From the NCBI GenBank assembly GCA_037157565.1, contig JAZHRO010000022.1, positions 100,064,001 to 100,128,000 on the forward strand: DNA of 64,000 bases, in the 5' to 3' direction. The notes under the pieces were generated by a model. It saw only the letters and a list, made by a program, of their open reading frames with translations. It was not told the origin of the DNA and searched no databases. Each line of letters starts with the position of its first letter. The stretch's first letter is position 1. This DNA comes from Thalassia testudinum. Taxonomy: Eukaryota > Streptophyta > Magnoliopsida > Alismatales > Hydrocharitaceae. This document shows positions 1 through 11,076 of this stretch, piece by piece. The position numbers and the translations under genes were made by a program.

Positions 1-458
1 TTTAAAACGAGGGTGATTCAACCTCAGTACAATCACGCTACAAGTACGAGGGTAGCGTTCCTCAACCCCTTCTCTCCACGAGAAGGATTTTGTCCCATGA
101 AGGAGACGGGAATTCGCAAAGCGAATACCCTACCAAAAGACAAAGGTAAAATAAACAGCAACCTATAGAGCCAACAAAGTAATAAACCTAAGCTTCTATA
201 GGATTTAGGAAACTCCCCTTTGCAAGGAGTGCGTCGACGATGACGCGGTGTGTGAGCCACGCGACGGCGCAACTTCGCTCTCGTGAACTACGGCGGGAGA
301 GCGGGTGCGCGAAGGGAATGATGCTCTCAAGATGTAGAACTTGAGCTTAGAGAGCAAGAGCTTCTTGGACACAAGAGAGTGGAAATACTTGATCTTAGTG
401 TATCGCAAAGTGTTTCTTGTGTTTCTCTTGTTGTATGTAGGTGTGTAAAGGCTCCCCT

Positions 459-468
459 CTATTTATAG
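459..468 (-). promoter_or_regulatory. TATA box of copia-like LTR copy 1
   Basis: The minus strand reads CTATAAATAG, a near-consensus plant TATA box, followed by GC-richer DNA. The same site is conserved in the second copy at 47531-47540. It sets the transcription direction of the LTR to minus. Confidence 0.6.
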
Positions 469-580
469 AGGCCTTAGGAAGGCTTTGGAAGGCTTAAGAA
501 AGGTTCTATAGCCGTTGGGAACAAAGCCCAAGTGAATCAGCCCGAAATCAGGAACAATCATTGTTCTGACAGGCTTATCA

Positions 581-1117
581 GACGTCTAATTCTAGCATCA
601 GACGTCTGTAAGTTCACTATAAGACGTCTGATTAAAAGGTCAGACGTCTGATTTTGGGCGGGTCTCTCCCTGACTTGGATCAGATCTAAACAGGGTTTTT
701 ACGCAAGTCCATCAGACGACATACAGGACGTCTGGCACTATGTCTGGACGTCTGGAAACCTACTTTTACTGTGGGAATTGATTTCCAAACGTTGCAACGG
801 CTAGAAAATCTCTGAGAAGAGATTTTGGGTCAGCCGAGGCAAAACGGTCATTTATCAGACGTCTGGAAAGTCCTATGGACGTCTGATAAGGCTCTAACGG
901 TCATATCTTTGAGTGCCTGCTAAGCCAGCCAACGGTCCACTAACTGGACGTCTGACAAATCCATCAGACGTCTTCTAAGACGTCTGGTCTAAGGTCTGGA
1001 CGTCTGATTTCATCAGACAGAACTACTATCTCCAGCCTAACAGTTATCGGACGTCTTAAACAACAGTCAGACGTCTTAAAATACATTATCAGACGTCTGA
1101 TTTGGGAATTAGACGTC
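581..1117. repeat. GACGTC palindrome array (16 cores), copy 1
   Basis: Sixteen GACGTC cores, mostly within AGACGTCT or CAGACGTCTG, start at 581, 601, 623, 643, 727, 747, 858, 878, 947, 967, 979, 999, 1050, 1070, 1092 and 1112. Nearly every core has a neighbour 20-22 bp away, and one interval is 12 bp. The spacers are unlike one another. A decayed in-register copy (CAGATCTAAA) sits at 681. GACGTC is the C-box recognised by plant bZIP proteins; any function here is inferred. Confidence 0.85.
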
Positions 1118-1526
1118 TAGAAGTGCTGTTTGAACCCTATATTGGTTTTCTAAGTATTCTACAGAAAACCTAAGTATCCTAAGGTTGTGCCGGTGTTCAT
1201 AGGACTACTGTTAGGGTTCTTTGAGGCTCTTTAACATAATTTCTAAGGAAAATAAAGAGCAAGAAAAATAAAGATAAAAGTACATGAAAGGATTAAAAAG
1301 AATCTATCCTATTCTTCTTGTCTTCTATCTTCAATCTGTCGCTCCACGCGAACCTCCTCTGTTTTCCGTCAAGCTCCTCCAATCCGTCCTGGATGCGAGC
1401 TCGAATTCCGTCTAAACACGTCCACATTTGCAATTGACCTGAAATCTAGGACTCAAATTGCAAATGTTAAATAACACGTGTTTTGTTATCATCAAAACAA
1501 ATGATCGTGGTGCTTTAGCACCAACA

Positions 1527-2880
1527 ATTTAGACCATATATCAACTAATTTATATGTAATTAAGGAGTAAAACCTATAATTCTGTGTGTACAAACAGTAT
1601 ACTTTATTGAAATTATTTATATAGTAAATATAATTAAAAATATAAATTAATTATACAATCAAGAAGTATTATGTAAATACTTTATTATCCCATAATTTAT
1701 TTTTATTTTATAATAAATTATGACCCTCGAATTGAGGGCCAAAATCTCAATTTTCTACATGGCCGCTGGAATTCCTCCACAGCACAGGCGCTCAGATAGC
1801 GCCACATCGGTCGTAACCGAGCGCCCGTAGCACTATATTTTAAATTTGTGCTATAGGACGATCAGTCGTCACGGGCGCCGGGCGCCCGAGCAACCGATCG
1901 TCCTATATGTTACTCTGAGCATTCTGTGTGTGTGAGGGGCCGGGGGCCTGTGTATGCAAGGGCTTGATTAAGCCTAAATGAGCGTTAAACGTACTTAAGT
2001 AGCCTAATTAAGCAATTAGGGCATGCTTAGTAGAGGTCTGGTCTCACCCAATCTCTGGGTGCTGTGTATCTCTCGAAAAGCGTACCCGCAAATTAAACAA
2101 ATTTTTGTTAAGTAAAGAATAGTATTGACACTTTAAACACAGAGGAATGTAAGGATTGCCTAAGTGTCAAATGAAGAAAAGAAAGAAGAAACACTGCGAT
2201 AACTCTGGAGAGTGAGAGAGGAAAGGAGTAAGTGTATATGTGTGTCTAATGTATAACAGATAGCCGTATAGATAGTATTTGTAAATAAATATGTATAAGA
2301 CAAATAATGTGTATATGTATATGTAGTATAGCTATATGTATATATATAACTTCATATTTTTACTGACAAAATAAAATGTCACTAAAAGGTGAACTAGATG
2401 TCACTATAGACCCTTGTTTCCTTCTTAAAGTTTGTATATAGTTTTTTTTGGGTCCAGCAACGTTTATATTTGTCACTGTAGCTACTATATCTGTTACTGT
2501 ATATGTTAATACATGAAGATAAGTAAGTAGAGTATGTACTATTAGTTAGTATGGTTTATACATGAAAGTATTGACAATATAACTTATAAGTAGATAATTT
2601 AGAGTATAGTTATGAAGTGTTTGATGCTTGTTCATAATTAATTTTTACAAGCATTTTAATTGATTCTTTGTACACAATTAAACCAAGCATTCATTCATTC
2701 TTTGTTGGACATAAATTTTTTTTTTGGAATTAAAGAATAATTTTGGACCTAGAGAGTGATATATATCAATAATTGCCTCCCAGTGAACGACCTGGAATAA
2801 ACCAGAAAAATTAAGTAATTAAATAAAATGGACGTGATAATGGTTTGTATTTCTGACATATACTACAACAACAACGACCT
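1527..2880. other. AT-rich DNA without a recognisable gene
   Basis: Nothing here looks coding. The stretch holds a GC-rich inverted-repeat block (entered separately), a TA/TG-rich simple-sequence zone around 2280-2350 and several A/T runs. It may be old transposon remnants or intergenic spacer. Confidence 0.6.
1828..1906. repeat. Double hairpin, GC-rich, MITE-like
   Basis: Two adjoining inverted repeats. TAGCAC (1828-1833) pairs with GTGCTA (1848-1853) across an A/T loop. ATAGGACGATC (1853-1863) pairs perfectly with GATCGTCCTAT (1896-1906). The second loop is GC-rich with a repeated GGGCGCC. In otherwise AT-rich DNA this looks like part of a small DNA transposon or a CACTA-type subterminal region, but no terminal repeats or target duplication could be assigned. 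Confidence 0.4.
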
Positions 2881-3876
2881 TTCTTTTTTTTTTTTAATAT
2901 GAACCGTGGACGATCACACAATAGATTCCATCAATACACATCACGATCCACAATCATTAGGCGGCGATGCTCACATCACACTAGGGTCCTCACCTCCTGT
3001 TGCCCGAACGTATCAGCACAGAGGTCAAGGTAATTTATGGGGATCGATGCCGCCCCAGGTCGGCGGGCCGCACCTTCTGAGTCGGCTCTCCTGAGCGCCT
3101 TCCCCACTCTTCGGTAGGGCAAGAAGGGTACAGTCAAGAAAGTGGCATCCCGGCTGATCTCCTTCTTGTTTAATCCAGCGGAACACTTGGGCTTGCTCCT
3201 AATGATACTCCTCCCAACGAGGCAGCTGCAACCTAGGTCCTTTGAGGAATACACTCCCTTGGCTATGAACCAGGCGAACATGTTTCTAGAGGACTGGCCT
3301 ACAAGCAAGGACTTGTTGCCCCTGAAAAGCTAGCACCAAGCCCTACAGCAAGTACCATAGGGCTCATGGACATGCCGCCAAAAGAATGTCAGGATCTGCA
3401 CGACCAGATCCGATGTGGACACCTTGATGGCTCTACAAATAATAGTGTTAATTACATCAATTAGAGTCAACTTCAAGGACATTTGTGCATAAATATCACG
3501 ATATAGTGGGTTTGGGAGTAATGCATGCATATTATGTAAGATCTATATTTAGATTGTTTATAATTAATGTTTAATGACCATGTGTACAAGTACAAGTTGA
3601 AACAAGTCTTAAATGGCAATTAGACTGTATGAATGGATTCGGATCGATGAACGGAGTCCAACAGACTCAAAATCACCTCAATTCGACCTCCGTAGCTCCC
3701 ATAATGAGCCAAAGAAGTTTTAGTTGTCGATCTGATGATCAACGACCTAGAATTGGCCACGTGTCACTCATCCGTGCCTTCTCCACCTGCTTCACATTAG
3801 CTGAAGGACTCTCCAATGATGCCTCTCCATCGTTGGATGAAGATCCAATGGTGAGGGATGCCCATGCATTGCCTCG
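2881..3876. other. Decayed unrecognised segment (copy a) and left flank of element 1
   Basis: Bases from about 2950 to 3330 resemble, with many differences, 18555-18990; the best part is around 3095-3160 against 18668-18730 (CCCCACTC start, then an AAG-rich stretch). In one plus frame the shared part reads GTVKKVASRLISF against NTIKQVMSRLLASF, so it is probably an old coding remnant, perhaps of a retrotransposon gag. I do not recognise the family. The remainder to 3876 shows no gene and is the pre-insertion target of Athila element 1. Confidence 0.4.
3872..3876. repeat. Target-site duplication CCTCG of element 1
   Basis: CCTCG lies directly before the element at 3872-3876 and again directly after it at 17338-17342. 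A perfect 5-bp duplication fits Ty3/gypsy integration and fixes both element ends. Confidence 0.9.
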
Positions 3877-4099
3877 TGGTGGCGAAATGTGTGGTAAGCC
3901 GCCTTGTTCTATCTTGTTGTGTCTTTATGTTTATTATAGTTTAAGTATAGTCGTTATAATATAAGACAAAACGGCTACCAGATTACTATCAAAAATTTTT
4001 TACTCGGAACAAGGTTTTCCCGAGGTCGAACTTAGGGAGCAACTATGTTTCTAGAAGATTAAATAAGATCTCTATTATGTTACAAAAATAAGAGAGAGA

Positions 4100-4710
4100 G
4101 AGAGATCTCTTGGCTTCTTCTTCTTCTCTTTCTCTTTTCTTCTTCTTCTTCTTCTTCTTCTTCTTCCTTGGTCATTTCTCTTCTTCTCTTCTTCTTCTTT
4201 CTTTCTTCTTTCTTCTTCCTTGCTTTCTTCTTTTCTTCTTCTTTCTTTCTTCTTTCTTCTTCCTTGCTTTCTTCTTTTCTTCTTCTTCTGCCTTCTTCTT
4301 CTGTTCTTCTTTTCTTTTCTTTTCTTTCTTTCTTTCTGGCAGCAATGTCTTCTTCCTTCTTTTTTCTTCTTTTCTTCTCCTTCTTCCTTCTTCTTCTGTT
4401 CTTCTTTTCTTTTCTTTTCTTTCTTTCTTTCTGGCGGCAATGTCTTCTTCCTTCTTTTTTCTTCTTTTCTTCTTTGCCTTCTGCAGCTGTGGTGATTTCG
4501 ACGTCTGATGCTGTGCTCAGACGATATATCTATGGCTTTGCTACAGTGCCTTCCTTCTTCTTTTCTTCTTCTTCTTCTGTTTCTCTCCTTCCTTCCAGTC
4601 TTCTTCTTCTTTAGCTGCCCTGAGCGGCTAAGGCTTCCGTCGCCTCTCTTCTTCTTCTTCTTTTCTTCCTGCACGCTCACACAAGGGTTAGAGAAAAACC
4701 TACCCCTACC
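4100..4710. repeat. (TTC)n-like pyrimidine tract in 3' LTR of element 1
   Basis: About 600 bp of nearly pure TTC/TTCTT/CTT repeats, purine-rich (GAA) on the element's sense strand. It lies downstream of the TATA box and so inside the transcript. Long serine/phenylalanine or lysine/arginine frames across it are composition artefacts. Equivalent tracts occur in every Athila LTR of the window. Confidence 0.9.
4500..4525. repeat. GACGTC pair in 3' LTR of element 1
   Basis: GACGTC at 4500 and a one-substitution-type partner GACGAT at 4520, exactly 20 bp apart. The motif TTTGCTACAGTGC follows within about 20 bp. The 5' LTR has a decayed version at 15579 and 15599, again 20 bp apart. Confidence 0.6.
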
Positions 4711-5005
4711 CTTCCCCGCATCTCTCTCTTTCTCAGATTTCTCTCTTAGGACTGCTCTCCCAGAACCGGGTAATTGGGTGCGGGTATCACACCCGGGACC
4801 AGGCCCACCGACGTGCGGTGGTGGGCGAGGAGTGCGCAGTTTGGGTAATTGGATCCTGCCCAGACCCGCGGGGCGTGAGCGCGAGCGAGGGTGAGCGAGC
4901 GCGTGGCGCGTTGTGTGCGGGAGAGGGACTTGGCCCTTGTGTTTGAAGGCGATAAGCCTTAGGCACTTTTTCAATTTAAGTGCAGGAGCTTGGCCATGCA
5001 CTTCC

Positions 5006-5029
5006 GAGGTGGGACTAAAGTCCCACCTC
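5006..5029. repeat. Conserved 11-bp LTR hairpin
   Basis: GAGGTGGGACT (5006-5016) pairs perfectly with AGTCCCACCTC (5019-5029) across a 2-base loop. It lies in the transcribed part of the LTR and recurs in the other Athila LTRs (16088, 30389, 40564, 24266, 49850). Confidence 0.85.
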
Positions 5030-5908
5030 CCAAATTGGTGTCCACAGGAGAGCGATCAGCCGCCAATTGAGGTAGCCCGTGAGGCCTTCGCCCCAGCTGC
5101 GGGCCTGGGTGCCTTCGCGACTCCTGCCCATGCGACCAGGGACATGCACCTGGGCTGGAGGGTGCCTGTAGCTGCAGGTGAAGCTGCTGCAGCTCGTCGA
5201 CAATGGCGGTGAGGGGCGCGAACCTGAAATCACAGCTACGGCCTCTCGGCCCAGTCAGAATACGTAGGAAGCTTCGCCGGAGTGAGGCGAAGCTTGTGCG
5301 GTGGTTGGCGGGGTGCGGGAGTGCGTGGAGAGGTTGACCTAGTTCAGACTGTGGTCGGAAAGGTGGGTTTGTTCGGGGGGTGGTCGGGTGGCGCTTGGCA
5401 GTGAATGGAGAGGGGGGATCGGTGGAGCAGAGTGTAAGGGAGCTTCTGGGCTGGTCGGCGAGGTGTGAGAGTGTCTGTGGTCGTGAGATGGTCTCGCCGG
5501 AGGGGGTGATCGGAGGTGGAGAAGGTGGTCTGGACAGTGGCGGTTGGGTGGTCGAAAGGGCAGTTTAAAAGGGGGAAAATACAAGGGAAGGAGAGAGGAA
5601 GCTATCTACCTAATTACTCGATGAAGGGGGAGGGCAGAGCAGCCGGCTCGTATCTATCGGAGCTGGAGACGAAGACGCCCTGGAGGAGGGTTTCGACGAT
5701 GAGGAAGCAGGCGGAGGGCGCCAGTAGGTACAGCCTGGCTCGGACGACGGAGCAGGGCAAACCCTACTGCAGGTAGGGCAGCAGAGCGACAAGGAGGAAG
5801 AGGAGTTCACCGGAAGCTTCGGGCCCTCTGACGGAGGAGGAAGGGATGAAGAGGAGGTGTTTCTCCGCCAAAGAAAAGCTTGAAGGAGCCGGCAAGGTCT
5901 GCCGGTCC

Positions 5909-5915
5909 TTATAAA
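5909..5915 (-). promoter_or_regulatory. TATA box, 3' LTR of element 1
   Basis: The minus strand reads CCCTTTATAAGGACCGGCAG. The site is conserved in the 5' LTR (16451-16457) and in element 3 (31282, 41455), which supports it as the core promoter. Confidence 0.6.
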
Positions 5916-6816
5916 GGGCTTGGCGCACAGAGAGGGGCGAGGTGCGAAGGGGTCTGCCTCACCGGAGTATGGCCGGAAGGGACACCCATGCCTTCCGCGT
6001 GTTCGCACGGAAGGTATGGTGGTCGGCAGAGGGCATGGTCCGTTGCAGGGAACCCCGCTTCTGTTCTAGAGGACGGTAGCCCTGCCTTGCGCGGCGCCAT
6101 GCTCTGCGCAAGGTCACCGGAGTATGGCGCTGCGCAGAAGTTGCAGGGAGGATTGTTCTGCAAAGAATGATGAAAAGTTAGGGACCTAAATGCAAGGGTT
6201 TCAAAAGATAAGGGTCAAAAAGTAAATAAAGAGGACCAAATTGTTGGTCAAGGAGGTCTCTACTTAGGCTCAAGTTTTTATACAAGACTAATTTGAACCT
6301 AAGGATTTTAATGGTGAATTTTAATTCTAGGTTGGACCATATTTGACAGACCAATTTACGTAAAAATCCAAATTAAGTTATTAATTGGGCATGGTTCTCT
6401 TTTTAGGTCAAAATAGGTTTCTAAGGCCAAATTGAAGGTTCTAAACCCTAGAGAATATTTTTATATGAATTTTAAAGGGTTTATTTGATTTTTATCCTGC
6501 CTCGAACCTCATGAATTGAAGTGGGTTTGTTTTAGGGTTAAAGAATGTCATTTAATTCCTAAAAGTTGCTATAACCCTTTTCAGATCAGATCAACCTACT
6601 TCTCTCATTGTTAAGCTTGGTTGACCTGTGTTTGGATCCTTAATTACCCTGTTTGCAAACTGCATTGGTGAAATTACAGTTTTACCCCTTATGATTTATT
6701 TTATTCTTAAACTCAGAATTCTCTGAGTTAAGCCTTTCTTTGGGTCATGTAGGAGCTTTTTCTCACATAACTGGGTTAGATTGTGCTAGTTAGGGTTTAT
6801 GATGAGGTTCTCATCA

Positions 6817-8397
6817 TACCCCCATGGCTAGCTTTTGCTAGTCCCTTAGCAAAATTTTAAGGTTTCAACCCTTATTCTAGACCATGAAGTTCTTAATGAT
6901 TTCAGATAAGTGCTTTTTCATTTAAAACCTAGATTAGGTCAGAATGCCAACCATAAGCCTAAAAGGTACTTTAGTACCAACCAAGATCTAGATCTGTCTA
7001 GCCTCAGCCTCAGTCCTTAACAAAGGTTTTTAAGGCCTACGAGAACTAACCTAAGGTTTATTGGACTTTGTGGTTAAAGCACCCATGCCTGAGATAATTT
7101 TAGCCCTGGCTCAGTTCGCAGTGCGTTTTGTAAGAAAGAGAGGTAGAAGGTTTATCTGTTTGGAGAGTTTTCTCTCTTTTTCTTTTTAATTCTAGCTTAG
7201 GATTGGCTTTTCAACACGGTCTATATCGGATTCCTTGCCCCATCATCAATCCTCAAGGGTTCCTGGCAATCGATGCTTCGAGATAGCACCGCCCATGGTA
7301 AACCCCAGGACCATGGCTGTTGAGATTTCGTGATAATCTCATCCATGGTGTTCCGTGGCCAAATTCAGACCCTCGCAATTGGCACTTCGTGATAATTCCA
7401 TCCATGGAACCTGAACTAGTAGAGTGCTTACATGCCCCAGTAGGATATGTAAATATCCTAAGAGATAAGCACCGAGGAGATGATATTTTGTTACGCTTCT
7501 TCGAGGGGAATTTCCCACCTCTCTGCGCTGGGAACTCATCCAAATCAACTTATGTTGATCGGCCGCTCCTATCTAGGTGTCATTTTCAGAATTTTTGCAA
7601 CACTTCTGCGTGATTTTGATTTTATGCTTACTGAACCAGGCTGTGTGTGAAGTTAGGGTGCTTAGGTTACTAAGTTCCGTAAACCAAAAGTTAGTTAACG
7701 AGGCCAAATACTCCCTAAGTCTTGGACCTAATACTTAAGCTTTTCATTTTTCTCAACCTCTTGAGGAATGTCTAGATCTTAATGGGTACTAAGAGTCTAT
7801 CTAAGAATGCCTAAAGTTCGCGTTCTTACTAATCTCACTGTGCACTTTCCATTTCTTTTCCTGAATGAGGTCTAGAACTTAGGTTAATTCCTTAATTTCT
7901 TACTAATGACTATCACTTTTCTTTCATTTGTGCTCCTTCTTTTCATTTTGTTTCTTTTTCTTCTCCATCTCCTTTGTAGAGTCCTCAAAATTTTCTTTCC
8001 TCCTCTCATTTTATTATTCTTTTTCAAAAAAATTTTTAATTTTTATGGTGTTTTTGGCATATGTGAATTTTTTTGTTTAAAACCTTTTCTTACAAGTTTT
8101 TGCACTTTCATACCCCCCCATGCCTAAGATTTGCAATGTCCTCATTGTAACTTAGGGGATTTTTATTCAACTTAGTTCATACATTAGGACAGATGTTTTG
8201 ATGAGTGAATGAGTCGGGGTGACTATTGCGGACGATTTCTAATCTCAGGTGCAAGCACCTAAGGTGGAGTCGGCTGTCCTAAAGGGTGAACCTTAAGTGC
8301 ACAAAGGTGTTGGAAAAGGTTTCAGGTTTTCAAAGAGATTGACGGGCTGCCTCCCGTTAAGCGCTGAGTTTTATGCCATCGGCTGGGCACAATATGC
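6817..8397 (-). other. 3' noncoding zone of element 1 with polypurine tract
   Basis: About 1.6 kb between the end of pol and the 3' LTR. The polypurine tract adjoins the LTR and reads ATGGGGGTA on the minus strand (6817-6825). Where many Athila elements have an envelope-like frame, this copy has none; the stretch is A/T-rich apart from the conserved block at 7250-7560. The zone is alignable with 32213-33793 and 44761-46311 of the sister elements. Confidence 0.8.
7250..7560 (-). pseudogene. Conserved ~100-codon frame, broken in element 1
   Basis: This block is the best conserved part of the post-pol zone. In sister elements it is a single sense-strand frame of 98 codons (element 3) and 110 codons (element 2) with the shared words LLGYLHILLGACKH, EFGHGTPW and GGYHGRCYLEAS. 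Here the same words are split over two minus frames, so one frameshift lies in the middle. The block also contains AGGATAT-GTAA-ATATCCT, a perfect 7-bp hairpin near 7442-7459. I do not recognise a protein family; it may instead be a structured RNA element whose frame is open by chance. Confidence 0.4.
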
Positions 8398-9276
8398 TCA
8401 GGGAGAATGGAGGATAAATGATGATTCAGCCAAATCAGTAGATGTTACATCAATGAACGGTTTGAGTTTCTGACCGTTCACGATGAAAGGTTTGGAATCA
8501 TGGCTGAGTGGACTGATTTTGACGGCTCCATTTCCAAAAACCTGTCGGGCCAAGTATGGTCCGACCCACTTGGATCGCAACTTCCCAGGGAAAAGTTTGA
8601 GTCGGGCATCGAAGAGTAGGACCTTTTGACCAGGATGAAAGATCTTTCTAGAGATGTGCTTGTCATGGAAGGCTTTAACCCGCTCCTTGTAGATTCTCGA
8701 GTTCTCGTACGCATCAAGACGTAGTTCATCGATCTCGCTGATTTGAAACTTTCTGTGGGTTCCAGCCTTAGAAAGATCTAGATTACAATTCCGTACTGCC
8801 CAATAGGCTTTGTGCTCCAATTCGACGGGAAGGTGACATGCCTTTCCGTACACCAGTCTAAAGGGAGACATGCCTAATTGGGTTTTGTGGGCGGTCCTAT
8901 AGGCCCACAAGGCTTCCGGAAGTCGGGACGACCAGTCCTTCCAGTCAGGCCAAACAGTGACCTACAGGATTTTCTTGATCTCCCGATTTGACAGCTCAGC
9001 TAGACCATTAGTCTGGGGGTGATAAGGAGTAGAGATTTGGTGAGACACCCCGTATTTGGTCATCAGTGACCTGAACTGAGTATTTGTGAAATGGGTCCCC
9101 CCATCTGAGATGATAGCACGAGGAATCTCGAATCGTGAGAAGATATTGTGATGAATGAATTTGAGAACGATTTTGTGATCACAGGTTCGGGTCGGTATGA
9201 CTTCGATCCATTTGGACACGTAGTCCACAGCCAGTAGAATGTATTCGAAACCATCCGAAACAGGAAAAGGGCCCAT
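8398..9276 (-). pseudogene. Integrase, catalytic core and C-terminal part (element 1)
   Basis: Would insert the element's cDNA into the genome. The core shows GIDFMGPF with the first catalytic Asp, ISDGGTHF with the second, and [12 protein letters not shown] with the catalytic Glu, so D-D-E is complete. A stop separates this piece from the zinc-finger part upstream (9319-9321), and a TAG at about 8959 (old CAG) divides core from the tail containing WAYRTAHKTQ and the KWVGPY region. The C-terminal end at 8398 is a genuine stop, FILHSP being the last residues, matching the sister elements. No chromodomain follows, as expected for Athila. Confidence 0.9.
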
Positions 9277-9321
9277 AAAGTCAATCCCCCAAACATCAAA
9301 GATTTCGCATACGAGAATCAG

Positions 9322-11064
9322 CTACAAAGGCATCATGTCGTGATGGCTCATGTTGCCCAAATTTTGGCAACGACTGCATGCCTTGCAGTGATTGTATGCA
9401 TCCTTGAATAGAGTGGGCCAATAAAAGCCACACTGGAGGATTTTCAATGCGATTTTGTGCCCAGAGAAATGGCCACCGCATGCCTGTTCATGGCAGAAGG
9501 AGAGAATATCATTGATTTCACCCTCTGGGATACATCTCCGGATGATTTGGTCGGCACCTATGCGGAAGAGGTACGGATCTTCCCAAATGTAGTACTTGGC
9601 ATCAGAGCGCAGTTTGTCTTTCTTGGCCTTCAGCCAATCAGACGGGATCTGATGAGATGCCAAGTAGTTTACTATATCAGCAAACCATGGAAGTCTAGTA
9701 CCAATAGTTAGTAGGTGCTCATCAGGGAAATGCTCCGTGATGGGTCCGGAAGGGTTGATGATCTCAGAAGGAAGGTGAGACAAATGGTCAGCTACCACAT
9801 TTTGTCTTCCCGCCTTGTCGCAAATCTCGAGGTCGAATTCTTGCAACAGCAAGATCCATCGGATTAGTCGGGGCTTCGCGTCCTTCTTGGCGAGGAGATG
9901 CCTCACAGCCATGTGATCCGAGTAGATGATGACGTGGGAACCCGGGAGATAAGATCGAAATTTTTCAAGGGCAAATACTACGGCTAGCAGCTCTTTCTCC
10001 GTAACTGTATAGTTACGCTGAGCCTCGTCAAGTGTCTTGCTAGCATAGTAGATGACCACGGGTTTTCCGTCAACTTTCTGTCCCAGAACCGCTCCTATAG
10101 CGAAATCAGACGCTTCGCACATGATCTCAAAGGGTTGAGACCAATAAGGGGATTGTAGGATCGGGGCCTGGGTGACTTGGTCACGGAGGTTCTCAAAGGC
10201 TTGAGTGCATTCCTTGGCAATTTCAAAGGGTACATCCTTAGAGAGAAGAGTAGTCAGGGGGCGCGCGATTTTTGAAAAATCAGGAATGAAACGACAGTAA
10301 AAATCGACGTGCCCTAGAAAAGAACGGATGTCCCTGATCGAGCTAGGCATAGGAAGACGAGAGATTAGATCAACCTTGGCTCGATCCACTTGGATGCCTT
10401 TCTCAGAAATCAGATGTCCTAGGACGATCCTCTCAGGCACCATAAAATGGCTCTTTTCCCAGGATAGAACCAAATTAACCTCGATGCAGTGCCTAAGTAT
10501 ATGAACCAAGTGCTGGAGGCAATCATGAAATGATGCCCCGAAGACTGAGAAGTCATCCATGAAGACTTCCAGATAGTCACCTATCATATCAGAGAATATG
10601 GCAAGCATGCACCGCTGAAAAGTCGCGGGTGCATTGCAGAGACCGAAAGGCATCCTTCGGAATGCGTAAGTTCCGAAGGGGCAGGTGAACGTGGTCTTCT
10701 CTTGGTCCTCAGGATGAATAGCTACTTGGTTATAACCGGTGTACCCATCAAGAAAGCAGAAGAATCGATTTCCCGCTAATTTCTCGAGAATCTGATCAAT
10801 GAAAGGTAGTGGGAAATGATCCTTCTTCGTGGAGGAATTGAGTCGTCGGTAATCTATGCAGACTCTCCACGAGTTGGCTAATCGGGTAGGTATGACTTCT
10901 CCGATTTCAGTCGTAATGGTGGTGAGCCCTGCCTTTTTAGGCACAACCTGAATCGGGCTCACCCAACGACTGTCAGAGATCAGGTAGATGATCCCTGCAT
11001 CTAACCATTTGATGATCTCCTTTTTCACGACCTCCTGCAGATTGGGGTTTAAACGTCTCTGCAT
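9322..11064 (-). pseudogene. Reverse transcriptase, RNase H, integrase zinc finger (element 1)
   Basis: The longest open stretch of the element, 580 codons. Reverse transcriptase: VCIDYRRLN at about residues 68-76, the first catalytic Asp in FLDGYTGYNQ (residue 106), MPFGLCNAPATFQ, and the active-site FMDD at about 168-171. RNase H follows with the conserved Asp in SDFAIGAVLGQ, Glu in KELLAVVFALE and Asp in IYSDH. After VADHLSHL comes the integrase H-H-C-C finger (HFSGHK, CKACSRC) near 524-566. The frame is closed upstream by a TGA at about 11070 where the sister element has CGA. Enzymatically it looks intact, but it is cut from gag-protease and from the integrase core by stops. Confidence 0.93.
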
Positions 11065-11076
11065 CTCACGAGAAGG

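Larger units (their letters stand above)
1..1526 (-). mobile_element. Copia-like LTR, copy 1 (cut by window start)
   Basis: This segment is a near copy of the complete solo LTR at 46879-48599, from position 47077 of that copy onward; its left end lies outside the window. Read on the minus strand it begins TGTTGGTGCTAAAGC at 1526, followed within 40 bases by a TGATGATAACAAAAC-like stretch. I associate that start with Maximus/SIRE copia LTRs, from memory of the family and with limited confidence. A canonical TATA box lies on the minus strand, which agrees with this orientation. The bases beyond 1526 do not form a polypurine tract, so this is a 5' LTR or a solo LTR rather than a 3' LTR. It carries sixteen GACGTC cores between 581 and 1117. 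Confidence 0.75.
3877..6816 (-). repeat. 3' LTR of Athila element 1
   Basis: This 2,940-bp LTR reads TGATGAGAACC at its 5' end (6816 downward) and ends CCGCCACCA at 3877. In sense order it has a TATA box near 5909-5915, a GC-rich transcribed part, a hairpin at 5006-5029, a paired GACGTC site at 4500-4525 and a long GAA-rich tract. It is longer than its 5' partner because that copy has lost about 0.55-0.6 kb corresponding to roughly 5108-5650 here. Confidence 0.9.

Noticed and set aside
581..1117. Regular palindromes with spacers, superficially like a CRISPR array
   Set aside because: The repeat is only 8-10 bp, spacers are about 10 bp, members are degenerate, and the setting is a plant LTR. 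CRISPR is not plausible.
4075..5001. Long Lys/Arg-rich and Ser/Phe-rich frames over the LTR pyrimidine tracts (also near 15215-15711, 29577-30130)
   Set aside because: They follow from GAA/TTC low-complexity DNA, occur in several frames of the same tract, and are not conserved as proteins.
7906..8127. Hydrophobic 73-codon plus-strand frame
   Set aside because: Lies antisense in a T-rich stretch of the 3' noncoding zone; hydrophobicity comes from TTT/CTT codons and it is not kept in element 2.
6817..8397. Envelope-like gene after pol, as in other Athila elements
   Set aside because: Looked for in all three copies; no long frame with signal peptide or transmembrane anchor exists. Only the ~100-codon frame remains, reported separately.
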